A stretch of DNA of 64,000 bases from assembly GCF_958979055.1 (NCBI RefSeq), contig NC_084896.1, forward strand, positions 2,790,001-2,854,000, given 5' to 3'. Below the pieces are notes generated by a model. The model had not been told where the DNA came from and did not search any database. It saw only the letters and a program-made list of their open reading frames with translations. The stretch is from Alnus glutinosa. Taxonomy: Eukaryota; Streptophyta; Magnoliopsida; Fagales; Betulaceae. Below are positions 1 through 11,894 of this stretch, piece by piece. Both the position numbers and the translations under genes were made by a program. Each line of letters opens with the position of its first letter. Positions within the stretch are counted from its first letter, which is position 1.

Positions 1-81
1 TACATAAATAAGACAATTTCCTCTACAATTATCATTCACCCCAACTAATACTTATTTCCATCCAACCTCTATTTTTATTGT

Positions 82-1362
82 ATGGCTCGTTTTTTCTTCA
101 AGAGTCGCTCTTTTCTTCCCAAAATCCTTCATGATGACTCTGATGATGATTTAGAGATAATTGCGAGGGCGTTGGAAGAAGAAGGATTAACATCACATCG
201 TGGTGGTACCAAACGTCGTAGGCACATCGTGCGTAATCGGTTGCAAGGCCATGAAAGGCTTGTGCTTGATTATTTTGCAGAGTCACCAATATACCCTCCT
301 AGGCTATTTCGAAGGAGGTTCCATATGAGGCGTCCTCTTTTTCTTCGTATTGTATCCGAGATTGAAGATTACGAGCCATACTTTGTCCAAGAAAGAAATG
401 CAGCTGGAATACTTGGTTTTTCTTCCCTTCAAAAGATTACCGCTGCACTCAGGATGCTAGCATATAGAGTAACTGGTGATTATGTGGATGAATATCTAAG
501 GCTCTCTGAAAGCACAGCAATGGATAGTCTAAAACTGTTTGCTCAAGCAGTGGTTTCTCTTTACTCCGATGTGTACTTGAGGTCACCAACAAATCATGAT
601 ATTGCGAGATTGCTAGCGGAGGGACGAAGTCGTGGTTTTCCTAGGATGTTGGGGAGCATCGACTGCATGCACTGGAAGTGGAAAAATTGCCCTACATCAT
701 GGAGAGGTATGTATTCTGGCCATAAACGTGAAGCAACTATTATCTTGGAAGCAGTTGCTTCATATGATCTTTGGATATGGCATGCATTTTTTGGGTTACC
801 TGGGTCTAACAATGACATCAACGTGTTGGATAAATCTTTTATATTTACTAAGCTTGCTCAAGGGCGTGGTCCTCGAGTCAATTACTCTATTAATGGTCAT
901 GACTACACGATGGGATATTACCTTGCCAATGGTATATACCCGCAATGGTCGACATTTGTAAAAACAATCTCAGCCCCACTAGGAGCCAAGAAGAAACATT
1001 TTGCTGCAGCACAAGAGTCTGCAAGAAAGGACGTAGAGCGTGCATTTGAAGTGTTGCAAGCACGATTTGCAATTGTGCGTCAGCCTGCACGATTTTTCAA
1101 AATACCTGAGCTCAAACAAATTATGAAAGCATGCATAATTCTCCATAACATGATTATTGAAGATGAAAAAGATGAACAAGACACTTTGGACTTCGATTAT
1201 GAACAACTCAATGCAAATCCTCTTGAACCAGTGTCGCACAATGACACAGATATGCTTTCGAAGTTTATTTCTAATCGTCAACGTATTAGAGACCGAGGAA
1301 ATCATTGTCAACTCCAATCAGGCCTCGTTGAGCACTTATGGCAACTACATGGCCAATCGTAG
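82..1362 (+). CDS. PIF/Harbinger DDE transposase (HARBI1-like nuclease), intact
   Basis: This 426-codon single exon encodes a DDE_Tnp_4 family transposase, the enzyme that cuts and joins element ends in the nucleus. The likely acidic triad is visible: D194 in GSIDCMHW, D245 in GSNNDINVL and E319 in KDVERAFEVLQARF. The N-terminal third is basic (GGTKRRRHIVRNR) and probably carries DNA-binding and nuclear-entry functions. The C-terminal part contains the family pattern ACIILHNMIIEDE. The length fits plant PIF transposases of about 400-440 residues. The ATG at 82 is the first in frame and follows an AT-rich leader. No stop or shift is visible. In this family the partner is the Myb-like protein, here on the opposite strand at 4087-2830. 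Whether it is expressed cannot be judged from sequence. Confidence 0.93.
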   Translation: MARFFFKSRSFLPKILHDDSDDDLEIIARALEEEGLTSHRGGTKRRRHIVRNRLQGHERLVLDYFAESPIYPPRLFRRRFHMRRPLFLRIVSEIEDYEPYFVQERNAAGILGFSSLQKITAALRMLAYRVTGDYVDEYLRLSESTAMDSLKLFAQAVVSLYSDVYLRSPTNHDIARLLAEGRSRGFPRMLGSIDCMHWKWKNCPTSWRGMYSGHKREATIILEAVASYDLWIWHAFFGLPGSNNDINVLDKSFIFTKLAQGRGPRVNYSINGHDYTMGYYLANGIYPQWSTFVKTISAPLGAKKKHFAAAQESARKDVERAFEVLQARFAIVRQPARFFKIPELKQIMKACIILHNMIIEDEKDEQDTLDFDYEQLNANPLEPVSHNDTDMLSKFISNRQRIRDRGNHCQLQSGLVEHLWQLHGQS

Positions 1363-2286
1363 GAGCTTCAAATGAATGCTAAATTTAATATGTATTATTT
1401 AAATTAAGTTAGTCTTTATTTATAATTTATTAAGTTAGTACTTATTTATAGTTAGAAATAAATGCCACTTTCGTAAAAACTAAAATTTTGGTTTACTTCT
1501 AGCTAACAAAAGTGTAGTATTGGTTTGTTTGTTTTTTTTAAATGCAACTGGAAACTTTCATTCAACAACTGTGACTAATACAAGCAATCAGCCAATCCCA
1601 AAGTTGTGGGGAACACAACAAAGCTGTTAAATTGCTAAACGTTAGTGGAGTGGAGATTTTGACATTTGTATATATTGACGTAAAAATCTAAAATACTGAG
1701 CAATCAGTATTTCTGTTTCCATATCCCCCTAAAATCGTAACAAATTTTCATCAAAAACAGCTCCTGTCTCCTGGTCTTAAGGCTAAAATGCCGAACAGAT
1801 GGAAACTTCCTTGGAGAAACTCAAACACCTTGCTGGCATTAATTTAGACGTATCAACCCATGTGAATGACACTGAAAAAGAAAGGCAAACTCGCGGACAC
1901 CTAATCACTGCATAAAATTTCTATTTTTCTGTCTATTTAAATTTTACTTTTAGAATGCCTCTGAATTGAAGCGAAAATGTATGATTTAAAGATGATTTAT
2001 CATAAATTATCATCTTGAACAAGATACCATTTTTTTTTTCCACTAAAAATGCAAATAAATAAATAGATAATAAAATTACACGAGGTTTAAAAAAAAGTGG
2101 GATCGTTCTTATTCAAACATCATTTTTGTTCAACTTTAGAAGAACCACACCTTAAAATCACCCTTTTCATCTTTTATTTTATTCTTTTTTTCTCTCTTTA
2201 TGCTTAATAAAATACTTTCCTACTCTATCGCCTCTCCCAAAAGCTTTAAAAGCTTTAATATTTTAGTAGAATGAAAAATAAAGTAG
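1363..2286. other. Non-coding interior of the Harbinger element
   Basis: This AT-rich stretch follows the transposase stop. No ORF with family features, no RNA gene and no clear repeat was found. It presumably includes the transposase 3' untranslated region. Confidence 0.5.
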
Positions 2287-2572
2287 AGGAAAAAAAAGGA
2301 AAAAAAGATGCCCATCTCACAACACCCCTCCTTCCAACAATGCTGGACCCAAGCACCTTGCAAGGTTCAAGCCTACACCTGCATAACCAGCCTGCCCAGT
2401 AATCATTATCGACACAAACACTGCCAGTGCCATGGCCCCTGCCACCACAACACACACCACTGCTAAGCCAAGTTCCTTGCACCTTTTCTTGTCAAATGCC
2501 ACAGTCACACCAACAAAGAGTACAACAAAGGTGCAAGAAAATTCCAGAATCAATACAGTCACTCTGGCAGTC
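2287..2572 (-). pseudogene. Captured XIP-type aquaporin exon, broken
   Basis: On the minus strand, a splice acceptor (ctgtag, ending at 2573) is followed by an open stretch resembling the C-terminal part of a major intrinsic protein. Marks of the X-intrinsic protein group are a conserved Cys after the second NPA box (here NLARCLGPALLEGG) and two hydrophobic helices before it (LEFSCTFVVLFVGVTVAF and AGAMALAVFVSIMITGQ). NPA has become NLA. Where aquaporins usually read LWDGHW there is a TGA (GGVL-stop-DGHL), the simplest explanation being TGG to TGA. No N-terminal half was found. The preserved acceptor suggests genomic rather than mRNA capture. The family call rests on motif memory; another MIP group is possible. 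Confidence 0.68.
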
Positions 2573-2829
2573 TACAGAGATCTAAGTTTTTAAGGGCTTG
2601 ACAATGGTTTTTGCAGCTAGGACAGTACCTAACATTACACAGAAGATAAATTGACAAAAAAAAAAATATTTGTGAACAAGTTGCAGTTCACACAAGGAAA
2701 GTAAGAAACAGATTGTTAAGATCAGAGTGTTAAAACCAGAAACTACACAGGACGAAGTGTGCATACAGGGACTGAACATTAAAGCGCAATAAGAGAATTA
2801 CAACACAACAAAGAGAGTACAAGAGCAAA

Positions 2830-4087
2830 TCATGTCGACTTTCTTGATTCTTGACACTCTTTAATTTCATTTTGGCGTGCCTTCCAATATTGTTGTTGTA
2901 CTTCGGTCATCTTGCTTGTATCAAGAATCATTGTTCTCTCTTCGCGATCCAATTGTTCCGATTGAAGCTTTTTCCTTTCAATATCCATCTTCTCTTCCCG
3001 CTCCAAGCCTTGCAAATGAAGCCTTTTCCTTTCAAAATCCATTATCTTCTCGCGATCCATTTGTTCCGCTTGAAGCTTTTGCCTTTCCATATCCATTTTC
3101 TGTTGCAACTCAAACTCTTGCAAATGAAGTTTTTTCAATTCAATATCCATTATCTTCTCACGATCCTTTTGTTCCAATTGAAGTTTTTCTTTTTCCAAGC
3201 GAATTATCTCTTCTCCTTGAACACGCGCTTCCTCAAGACATTCTGTTTTTTTCTTCATGAATTCCACAACATCTTCGGAGGGACGCTCTTTCCTCTTTCT
3301 GTTTGCCTTTTCGGCTTTTCTGCCAATTGGTCTCTCAAAGTCTACATTGTTACCATGCGACACATTGTCCCCCTCACCTTCATTTATCGAATCTGGAGTA
3401 TGAGTGACATTAGCAGATGTTTCCATAGATGATCTTCTTCTTCGTTTGTCCTTGTTCCCATGGTGCAACCACTTCTGTTCCCCCTTTAATAAATTCCAAC
3501 AATGTTCAAATGGAAAAGCTACATCATTATTCTCTGAGCGAAACACACACTTTGCCTTTTGAATCTAAAAATTAAAGTAAATAGAAAAATAATTAGTAAC
3601 TTGTAACTAAAAATAATTGAATGTATTGAATACATGCTTGGGGTTTAAGTTATACCTTGTCATGCTCAGTAGTACCACTTTGGTTGAGATGTTCAATCTG
3701 AGATAGGCACGCAGTAAACTTAGTAACTGATTTTTGAATAGTTGACCACCTATTCATTAGGGAGCCATAATTTCGGTCAGAAGGGAACTCCTTATGTTCA
3801 TGGAAATATTTGTGAACTCTTTCCCAAAATTGGCGATGTTTTTGATCAGCCCCTTGCACTGCATCCATGCCAACATTTAGCCACGACGATACCAATAGCT
3901 TGTCTTCCTCCGTAGAGAAGTTGGTACCCCGTTGTGGTTTCTTAGTGCGAGCTGTAACAACTTGGGGTTGAGAGTGATCAATGGACATTGAAGCTTGTTG
4001 AGATTCATCCAAAAATGAGTTGTCCATTTCAGCATCTCCTTGTAAAAGATCTATGAATGACACATCTCCTTGTACTTGGGAATCCAT
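2830..4087 (-). CDS. Harbinger Myb/SANT-like DNA-binding partner protein, two exons
   Basis: Exon 1 runs 4087-3656 (start MDSQVQGD) and exon 2 runs 3564-2830, joined in phase by a GT-AG intron (3655-3565), giving about 388 residues. The N-terminal region holds a Myb/SANT-like trihelix fold (RGTNFSTEEDKLLVSSW ... FWERVHKYF ... RNYGSLMNRWSTIQ). It is followed by a region like the NAM-associated C-terminal domain, a basic patch (KDKRRRRSS) that may be a nuclear signal, and about 100 residues of charged coiled coil built from short repeats such as DREKIMDIE and LQLEQ. In PIF elements this protein binds transposon ends and helps the transposase reach the nucleus. Host proteins share this architecture, so its assignment to the element rests on its neighbour. 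An upstream in-frame ATG at 4114 is possible. Confidence 0.87.
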
Positions 4088-5116
4088 CCTAAAATCACAT
4101 ATCAAGTATATCATGCCTAATTACATATCAAGTATGCAAAATAATGATTTTAGGATAATTTAGTCATTATATAATTCAGTCGTTAACATAAACAAAAACA
4201 CAAAACAAAATGATTACACAAAAAACTAAAACAAAGTTCTGCAGCAAGTCTTTAATTATAATCAACTCCCTACTGTCTCAACGTCTCAAGGGTATTGTCT
4301 TACTTAGAATCATGATTAAGCACGTATTGATATCTAGAATGATCAATTAGCATGAAATTAATAAACAATAGGTTGGAATTGTTTTTTGAATGCAAGTTGG
4401 ATTCACATTCAGTGTGTATAAAACAAGAAGGGCAGGTAGGGAAACGTGATCTTAGGTTGACAAATGAGATTCACCATATATCTTGCATTCTTTCCTCCCA
4501 TATAAACCATGCATCAACTAAACGTGGTCCTACGAGCAGTGCCTATTTTTTTTTTTAATTTTGAAATCAATGAGACATGTAGGCAAAATTTCGAAGAGCA
4601 AACAGAGCTAATTATATCAAAATGTTGGTAGTATTTTGTCTAGAAAGTGCAAGAAAACTCCAACTACTGGTCAAAGTTACAAAGTGGCTAGTGATTACTA
4701 AACAGGATCTGCTATTGCTGGCATTATATGTTAATAAGCAAGTCAAAGAGTTAATTGAAGATGTGATATTATGGTTGGAGAAACAGAGGATACATTTTGT
4801 CACATTCAGGCTTTTCATCAAACACTTTCGGTGGGTTCATTAAACACTTTCTGTGGGTTCATCTCCTTGGGCCATTCTATTCAGACAAATTGTTTTAAAA
4901 AACCACAATGGAGCATTGAAGCTCTTATTCAGACAATCATTCTAAAATAACCCACAACTCTAAGAATTGTTTCAAGGAGAAACGGTAATGGGTCTTCCCT
5001 GAGCTCAAAAATTTTCTTCTTTTCTTCTTTTCAATGATCAGAAATAGAGACTAGGAATTATATATAAGGACTTGATATGGCACACAAAGAGGTTAGATTT
5101 GCAAAGAAATATGAAC

Positions 5117-5152
<36 letters not shown>

Positions 5153-5550
5153 GAGATGGGGCGGAGAGGAATCCAAATAGAGGAAGGAGGCTTGATGGAG
5201 AGATGGCCGGTGTGGGACTGGACGGACGGCAAGGATCTGGCGTGGGCTCGTTGGACTGCGACGCTGGGGGGACGACAGGCTTGTGGTGATGAGCTCAAGT
5301 ATCCTGTGCGTGAAGGTGGGAGAAAAATGAAAGAAGAAAGATGAAAAAGTGAATTGCGATCGTGGGAGAGAGAAAATAGAAATAGAGTTGTTGAGTGAAA
5401 TAGCCTGGTCTAATTTGACTAGTAATTTCAATTATCAAATTTTTTTGGTTAAAATGGTGAGGCTGCTGGGAGTGATGTTTAAGAGTTTTCATCAAATTGG
5501 CTCACTAAAATAGCTAAAAAACTAATTTGGTGAGGCTACTAAAAATGCTC
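4088..5550. other. Harbinger right-hand non-coding region
   Basis: This is the upstream region of the Myb-like gene and the terminal part of the element. It holds a GA microsatellite (5120-5151) next to a GC-richer patch (5150-5300). Short ORFs here have no family features. The terminal part repeats the phrase ggtgaggct at 5457 and 5529, which is subterminal repeat-like. Confidence 0.45.
5120..5151. repeat. (GA)n microsatellite
   Basis: About 16 GA dinucleotides in an uninterrupted run. Confidence 0.95.
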
Positions 5551-7193
5551 ATACCTAATAACTACATTACAAATTTATCGAGGAACAGGCCAAGTTGCAT
5601 GCATGGTGAGTCAGGTTGATTAAGCCAGTAAATTTAACTTTGATGAGAATGGTCAATGGTTTTAATTAAAAGAGGAAAGCTTCTCGACACCCTCCTTCAA
5701 CATACATCTTCCTTTTCTTCTTTTATGACTGAGACCGTGAGACGTTAGACACACGGACGGACCCACGGGGGGCAGGGGCCCCGAAGCTCCGTCCTAAATG
5801 CTTATGATATATATTGGTGGATGTATCGGACCAAATTATCAGGATCTAGCATCGAGACTACATTACAAATTTCATACCTAATAACTATTACAATTCTTGT
5901 TTATATAGACTACAAACCTACTCATAACCTATTAAACTATTAAAGCCATAGGCCCATTAACTTAATGTACCTATTACATTCAAAGCCCATTAAACTATTA
6001 AGGCCATAGGCCCATTAACCTAGCTAATATACCTATGAGTCTATGACACCCAAGCAATCTAATGGAAAACTATAGCATAGATTTACCACAATATTATCAC
6101 CATAACATAATCAACTAAACATACGTCGGTGTTCAGTTAAAGTATCACCAAACGGCAAACACAATAATTATTTGAAAATAATATAAGACTGTCATAGCTA
6201 AACCAAAAAGCATGTCTACGGTAATAATTAAGTTTGGTTATCTAAGATCGGCCACTTTGGAAATGTTGAAACTTGTAAAGACCGTATTGCATCTGCACTT
6301 GAAACGCTTAGGCCTACAGCTTCATGGGAGAGAACCACAGCAGCAGGTCAAGGTATGGACGGTGTTCTGATGGGTGAGCGAGGTTTTGGGGTGGCAATGG
6401 CCGGAAGCCCTTTTCAATTACCTTTTTCAGAATATTTTTGACTCTCTGAGACTCTTTCAAGATTGTTTAAAATCAAGATCTTTCGACCTCTTCTTAATCT
6501 CACTATAAACAAAGCTCCATGAGTTTGGTGCCATTGGTGAAACTTTTACAGGGGAGGGGGCGGCCGCGAGCCACCTCTGGGGTGGCTCGCTCCCTCCCCA
6601 AGGGTTTAATTTTTTATTATTTTAAAATAAAAAATAAAATTTTAATTTTTTAATTTTTTAATTTGATAATATAATAAAAAAATAATATTTTAAGATGATG
6701 TGGCGAAAAGGATGACGTGGCACTAACGGAGGTTGCAAAATTGGACAGAGTAGTTTCAAATTCGCAAAAAACTAAAAGATTTAATGTTGAAAAAAAAATA
6801 AAAAAAAGTGAGGGGTTTTTTAGGATTTTTGCGAAAACCCAAAGATTTATTTTATATTTATCCATAATTTTACTTTCTCTCCAAGTTTACGGTTATGTTT
6901 TGTATTTTTTTTTTTTTTTTTCTTTTTCTCCAAGTATTCTGCTTGGAAAATACTCAAACTTTGCCTATATAAAGGCAGGTATGTATTATTTTGGAATCAA
7001 GTTTTGAAGTATTAATTAAATTTTAAGTCTTCCAGAGTTATTTATCTATTTGCTTAATTATTTGGGGCAATTAGGAGTTTTCTCTTCCCTATTTGTTATT
7101 TTGCTCTTCCTAAATTTTTTTTTCTATCTTTAATTCATAGTTTCTGATGCTATCATATGCTATTAGAACAATCTTAGTTCTATCCCGCGTCAG
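5551..7193. other. Repeat-rich intergenic DNA, no gene seen
   Basis: AT-rich DNA with short direct repeats: the phrase ggccataggcccattaac occurs near 5945 and 6000, and catacctaataacta recurs near 5550 and 5873. A GC-rich inverted patch (6555-6600, gagccacctctggggtggctc) resembles the palindromic core of the element at 32950. No coding region is supported. Confidence 0.5.
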
Positions 7194-8030
7194 TTGATAT
7201 CAAAGCTTAAGTGTTTTTTTGGGGTGATTTTTTTCATCAGTTTTCATGACTGGTGATCGTGATCATGGTCGGCATAGACAGGTTCTGAATGAGGAAGTCT
7301 CCTACCATGAACGGAGTGTACAAGACGTGATGATTGAAGACTTGCAAAGGCGGGTTACGGAGTTAACCCAACGTCTAGCGGTGCAAAACATGGAGATGGA
7401 TTGCGATATTGACAATCGCAATTCAAAATCTAATTTTGAGAACCTGTATTACAACCCTGTTCTATTTCGTGAACATCGTGATTGAGATAAGCGGCACGGA
7501 GACTTAGGCTTCAGACTTAGAAAATAATGACTGCGCGCCATGTGTTTGATGAAAGCCCACATAACGAGGGATTTCAATTGAGTAATTAGGAAATTAGTTA
7601 TGTTGATTTCCTTGGGGTTAAAAATTTTCTATCAAATTCTCTTAGAAATAAGTTGGATGTTGGTCTCAGTGTTTTGGCTGAATATTTTAATTTTTGTGGT
7701 CAAGAAAGAATTAATAATTCTTTGAAGACTTTTATGGAGCATGAATTGGAGAAAGTAAATGATCAAAGACGTGAGAAGATTGATTTATTTGAAGTTGGCG
7801 TTAGAAAATTCGTATCTATTATTCAGAATCAAGTTGTGATGGGTTGCAACTTATTTAGAGAAATGCTAGAAATGCACCCCTTATCCCCCCTTTGTCCTCC
7901 CCTTTTCCTTAAAACCAATTTTTTTATTATAAATGGAGGATGAAGGGGGGATGAGAGGTGCATGTGTAGCATGGCTCACTTGTTTATCTTTTGATTTCAG
8001 TTATTTTGGTTTTGGGAAGTACGGGATGGA
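7190..8030 (+). mobile_element. Decayed LTR-retrotransposon remnant with gag-like start
   Basis: A degraded primer-binding-like site (gttgatatcaaagc, compare TGGTATCAGAGC) occurs at about 7193. It is followed by an open stretch at 7246-7485 containing a charged coiled-coil segment (MIEDLQRRVTELTQRLAV) of the kind seen at the start of plant Ty3-gypsy gag proteins. Stops follow. Flanking LTRs were not recognised. Confidence 0.4.
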
Positions 8031-8666
8031 TTGAATTGATCAAACACCCAAAAGATCATAGTGGTTGTCTGTTACGTAGTTCAACCTACGTCTCAATCTA
8101 TCATGGAACCCACCCAATTTGACACTCTTGGCAAGAAAATTAATGCAAGACCAATTGAAGGTCATCCAAGGCCAACTAGGACATCTCCAAGACCAAATGA
8201 TCGAGGACCTCCCAAGCCGAGACAAAAGAACCCTTTGAGAGGATTGAGTCAATAGAGGGTTCACATCAAAGGATTGAGGGTCACATTTCCTGTTTGCTCG
8301 GTAGGTGCATGCATTGCTTAAAATAAGATGACTTCTTCGTCGGGTGGTAGGACCAGCCACTAGTGATGTTGAAAAAGTTATTCTAGGAAAGCCAGAATGC
8401 TACAATGTCTCTCTTTAGCTCTACATCTGGCCGCCGAGGTTGGTCAAAAATTTGGGAGAAGACTTTACTTAACATCTTTGGTCTTTTTATTATTTTTTAA
8501 TTATACCTTTAAAATTTAAAATAGTGTAAATTTAATATATTTATCTTTCAATTTTTTTCAATTTCACCCATCCGTTAGGATTTTTCGTTAAATACTGTCA
8601 AAATTTCCAAAATACCCTTGTGATTTTTATTTTTTTTAAAAAAAAAAGAAAAAGAAAAAGAAAAAG

Positions 8667-8669
<3 letters not shown>

Positions 8670-8717
<48 letters not shown>
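8670..8717. repeat. (TA)n microsatellite
   Basis: A run of about 24 TA dinucleotides, also present with different lengths in the other upstream copies. Confidence 0.95.
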
Positions 8718-8720
<3 letters not shown>

Positions 8721-9849
8721 GAAAGATTCGGGCATTAGTTTTTTTTTTTTTTGCAAATCTTGTTAAATCCTTACAATTTTTTTCCTAAAAAAAAGGACGG
8801 ATATTTTTAGGAATTTTGGCACCCCTCCATTAGGATTTAACGAAAAATTCTAACAGATTATTGAAATTGAAAAAAATTGAAAGATTGATACACTAAATTG
8901 AAAATTTTTATAGTTTAAAAGTATAATTACAAAAGTAATAAAAGATCGGGTACTGGTAATTAAAGTTTTTTCAAAATTTGGAGATCCTAAACAATGCTAT
9001 CCTCATTTGGGAAGCAGAGTTTTTGATATGAACATAAAATTCTACAATTTGTAGAAAATGTTGACATAACTTGCATTAGTTAATTTTAGAGTAATTTTAG
9101 TTTAATTAAATAAAGATAATTATAGTTATCTATCTAAGTCAGAGTCTTTTAATTATTTGTAGCACTATAATAACAAATGCACACTCGCCGCACATACTAT
9201 ATATTTCAAAAAAAGTTTAATATAATGATCGATGTAAAACAGAATCCTATTTAACATGATCATCACTTTCTTTTGTTAGTCTTGGTATTTTGTTGAATTA
9301 AATTTTGGAAAAACATCTTAATTACTTGAATATATATATATATAATAGTGAGAATGAATAGCTTCGAAGGTAAATGCTTTGAAAAAGTGAGTTTTTAAAA
9401 TTGAAAAAACTATTTTCTTTTTTAAAAAATAAAAAATAAAACAAAATAAAGAGTAAATTTGAACAGTCGGATGTGGCCAAATGCTATGATAATGATTCGA
9501 CAATTTACAGAGAGTCAATTCACTCTAATGCAATCTTAATCTAACATTAATTTCAACGAAAACAAGCAGATTGTATTGAGAGTTTCCGTTGACAATTCAC
9601 TCTAACATTAATTTCACAACTATTCATTATGTTGACCGGTAATTAAATTCCGTTGACAGAATAGATCTGATTTAGGTGCATTCAAGGTGATAAGGAGTTA
9701 TCTAAAAAAAAAAATGAAAAATAAAAAATAAAAAAGAAAGGTGACAAGCTAGGAGTTCAATTTTAATTTGATCAAGCTTCTGAAAAATAACTCTCGTTTA
9801 ATTCAGTCAACAGAGTGGTTATTCGTTGTTAGTTTTTTTTTTTTTTTAA

Positions 9850-10671
9850 TCAACCATTTATTACCATTTTTCATTACAAGAGTTTTAAGAATGAAAAAAA
9901 AAATCTATTATGACCGTTTGGTCATTAATATTTTTATGTCCAAATTAAGGATTTTTTTTTTTTTTTTTGAATGAAATCTTGTTCTCATCCGGTTTTTAAT
10001 TGTCTTTAACAAATGGAAAAATGGTCATAGAATTTAAAAAGAGAAATCAACTTTAACTAGTTTAACTGTTTTGACCATTCGACATTATTAAATCTTATGG
10101 TATTTTATTGCATTTGTTGTTTTGACCGTTTATTTTTTTTCTTCTTAAAGATTTTTGATAGTTAGTCATAAAATCCCGAAATATAACCATTCGGTGATAA
10201 AGTGTTCTCTATGCCTTTGGATAATATAGTAGATTTGCTAAGCTATCTATCATGTATATATAAGATACACCACGAGTATTTGAAAAAAAAACAGATACTT
10301 TTATATACTTCTATTTTTTTTTTTTACATGATATTACTCCAAAAAGATTATGAGATTATTTTCATAGAGAAAAATCAAAGGGTTGTTCTATTAGCCTATT
10401 CGTTCTTGAAAGTGTGTCGTTAACGAAAGTAAACGCTATAGTCTAATCTTGGGAGGTTGTGTATCAAGGGATCTGATCACACTGAGTTATATACTTCGGG
10501 AGGCACAAATCAACCTTTAAGGACTTTTGCGTGATTCTATAACATTGTGAGATCTTTCCTTACTCTAATTTTATTATACTTTTATTCTATTTATTTATTA
10601 TTATTTTTTCGGATTAATATAATTTAATATCAATAATAATATTTTGCACCATTAAAATAATATTTCCAACA
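9850..10671 (+). mobile_element. Possible solo LTR in the psi-A upstream region
   Basis: Relative to the other upstream copies, about 820 bases are added between aatcaac and atagtttgg. The right part has a U5-like composition (cttgggaggttgtgtatc ... ttcgggaggcacaaatc) and ends in tttccaaca, as LTRs end in CA. The left edge and a target-site duplication are not clear, so the LTR label is tentative. Confidence 0.35.
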
Positions 10672-10900
10672 ATAGTTTGGTGGACAAATATCCTTTGAAA
10701 AGAATGAAGTGGATAATATACATTTTATGATCAAAATTTAAAATTAATACATCTAACAATGTACATTATGCTACATTATTTAAATTAGGCTCGAAGTGAA
10801 CTCTGTCGCAAGAAGAGTCCAAGTTTTCTTGTTCACTCATTCATCTTCTGGCATCATTCTTCTTCTACCATTTTTCTAGCTGCAAGTTAGAGATCGAGGG

Positions 10901-11158
10901 ATGGGAACCACGAAGACTAAGCCATGGCTCTTATTTGTTCTGCTTCTAATCCTGTCTTGTTACACAGCATGCTTCTCCATAGCTGGTAATACCCTTTCAG
11001 CAGGTCAGTCTCTTTCTTTTTCAAAGAACAAGATCATATTATCTCAAGGTGGCACTTTTGAGCTCGGTTTCTTCACTCCAGGCTCTTCGGTAAAAATCTA
11101 CTTGGGCATATGGTATAAATGGTTTGTTCCGAAGGAAGTTGTTTGGGTAGCATATAAA
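10901..11158 (+). pseudogene. psi-A: S-RLK exon 1 fragment, cut by a hAT element
   Basis: The first 86 codons of an S-RLK are open: a signal peptide (MGTTKTKPWLLFVLLLILS) and the start of the B-lectin domain ([28 protein letters not shown]). The frame then runs into the terminus of a hAT transposon at 11159, where intact gene D reads VANRENPLSDP. No remaining S-RLK exons follow the insertion, so the rest of the gene is lost. Psi-A' at 36771 is cut at the same base. Confidence 0.9.
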
Positions 11159-11684
11159 CGGGGCTAGCCCTGCCTTAGGCGAATTAGGCGGTTGCATAAG
11201 GCCCTCAATAAAAAATATTAATAATTTTATTTTTATTAAAAAAAAAAAAAGAAGACTTTAATTGTTATCAATACACTTTAATAAGGCTCTAAAATATGGT
11301 AAAAAACTAAAAATAAAATTAATAAGGCCCCAAAATCTAGTAAAAATAAAATTATTAAGGCCCTAATTATGAAATATAAAATTAATAAGGCCCCAACTCC
11401 CAAGTTCAATTACGAAAAAAAAAAAAAAAAAAAATTAAATGCTTAGAGTGAAAGAATTAAGATGGAAAGTCTTTTTTAAGATGGGAAGTCTCATTAAAAA
11501 ATAAGAATTAATTAAGTCCACTATATGCCCAACGTTCATTTTTTTTTTTTTTTTAAAGTTACATCCAACGTTCTTGTTAGAGTCTATATAAGTTTCCTTT
11601 TTTTTATTTCAAGTTCCTTACTCAAGTCGATCTTATTCGAATTTGAATTTCTCTCTTCTTCTTCATTCTCATTCTTTCCCAATA

Positions 11685-11878
11685 GAGTAATGATTCAATG
11701 ATACCCAAAAATACAAATTTTCACCAACTTTTCACTACCTTGCCTATGTGGTAAGGTGGTCCCCCACTACTTTTTGAGTTTTTTTATTTTTTAAAAATAA
11801 ATTAAGGTGAGGGACCACCTTGCCACATAGGCAAGGTGGTGAAAAGTTGTATATTTAGGTGGTAATAAATCATTACTC
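11685..11878. mobile_element. MULE-type MITE inside hAT copy 1 (first)
   Basis: This 194-bp element is near-palindromic, with ends gagtaatgatt / aaatcattactc. It is flanked by ttcccaata (11676-11684) and ttccctata (11879-11887), an 8/9 match that fits a 9-bp Mutator-type target duplication. It is absent from hAT copy 2. Confidence 0.75.
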
Positions 11879-11894
11879 TTCCCTATAACTTACT

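Larger units (their letters stand above)
1..5550. mobile_element. PIF/Harbinger DNA transposon, left end outside the window
   Basis: The element is defined by its two typical genes, a DDE transposase on + and a Myb/SANT-like protein on -, facing each other. The right end is placed at about 5550, where the minus strand reads GAGCATTTTTAGTAGCCTC, which resembles the GAGCATCTCC-type termini of plant Harbinger elements. A TWA target-site duplication is not clear and the left terminus is not in the window, so the boundary is an inference. Both genes are open and their key residues are present, so the element may be autonomous or recently so. A broken aquaporin exon lies between the two genes. Confidence 0.6.
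8287..10900 (+). repeat. S-RLK array upstream repeat, copy 1 (before psi-A)
   Basis: This block recurs before nearly every gene of the array. Shared landmarks are tcctgtttgctcggtaggtg, a degenerate inverted pair around an AT repeat (cgttaaatccttac ... ggatttaacgaaaa), the phrase gcggacaaacataagcaat in other copies, the ttgaacagtcggatgtggcc segment at about 9456 and the leader before the ATG (ctagctgcaagttagag). Matching copies lie near 15000, 35029, 40460 and 46534. The block therefore marks the duplicated unit and holds the promoters. This copy has its own insertion at about 9850-10671. Confidence 0.75.

Noticed and set aside
5072-5431. ORFs over the GA repeat in the Harbinger element
   Set aside because: Low-complexity read-through of the microsatellite in opposite strands.
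9318-9518. Recurrent minus-strand ORF (also near 20701 and 41517) starting about MTTSDCSNLLFILVKKKK
   Set aside because: It is a conserved piece of the duplicated upstream DNA; each copy ends in different low-complexity sequence and no domain is present.
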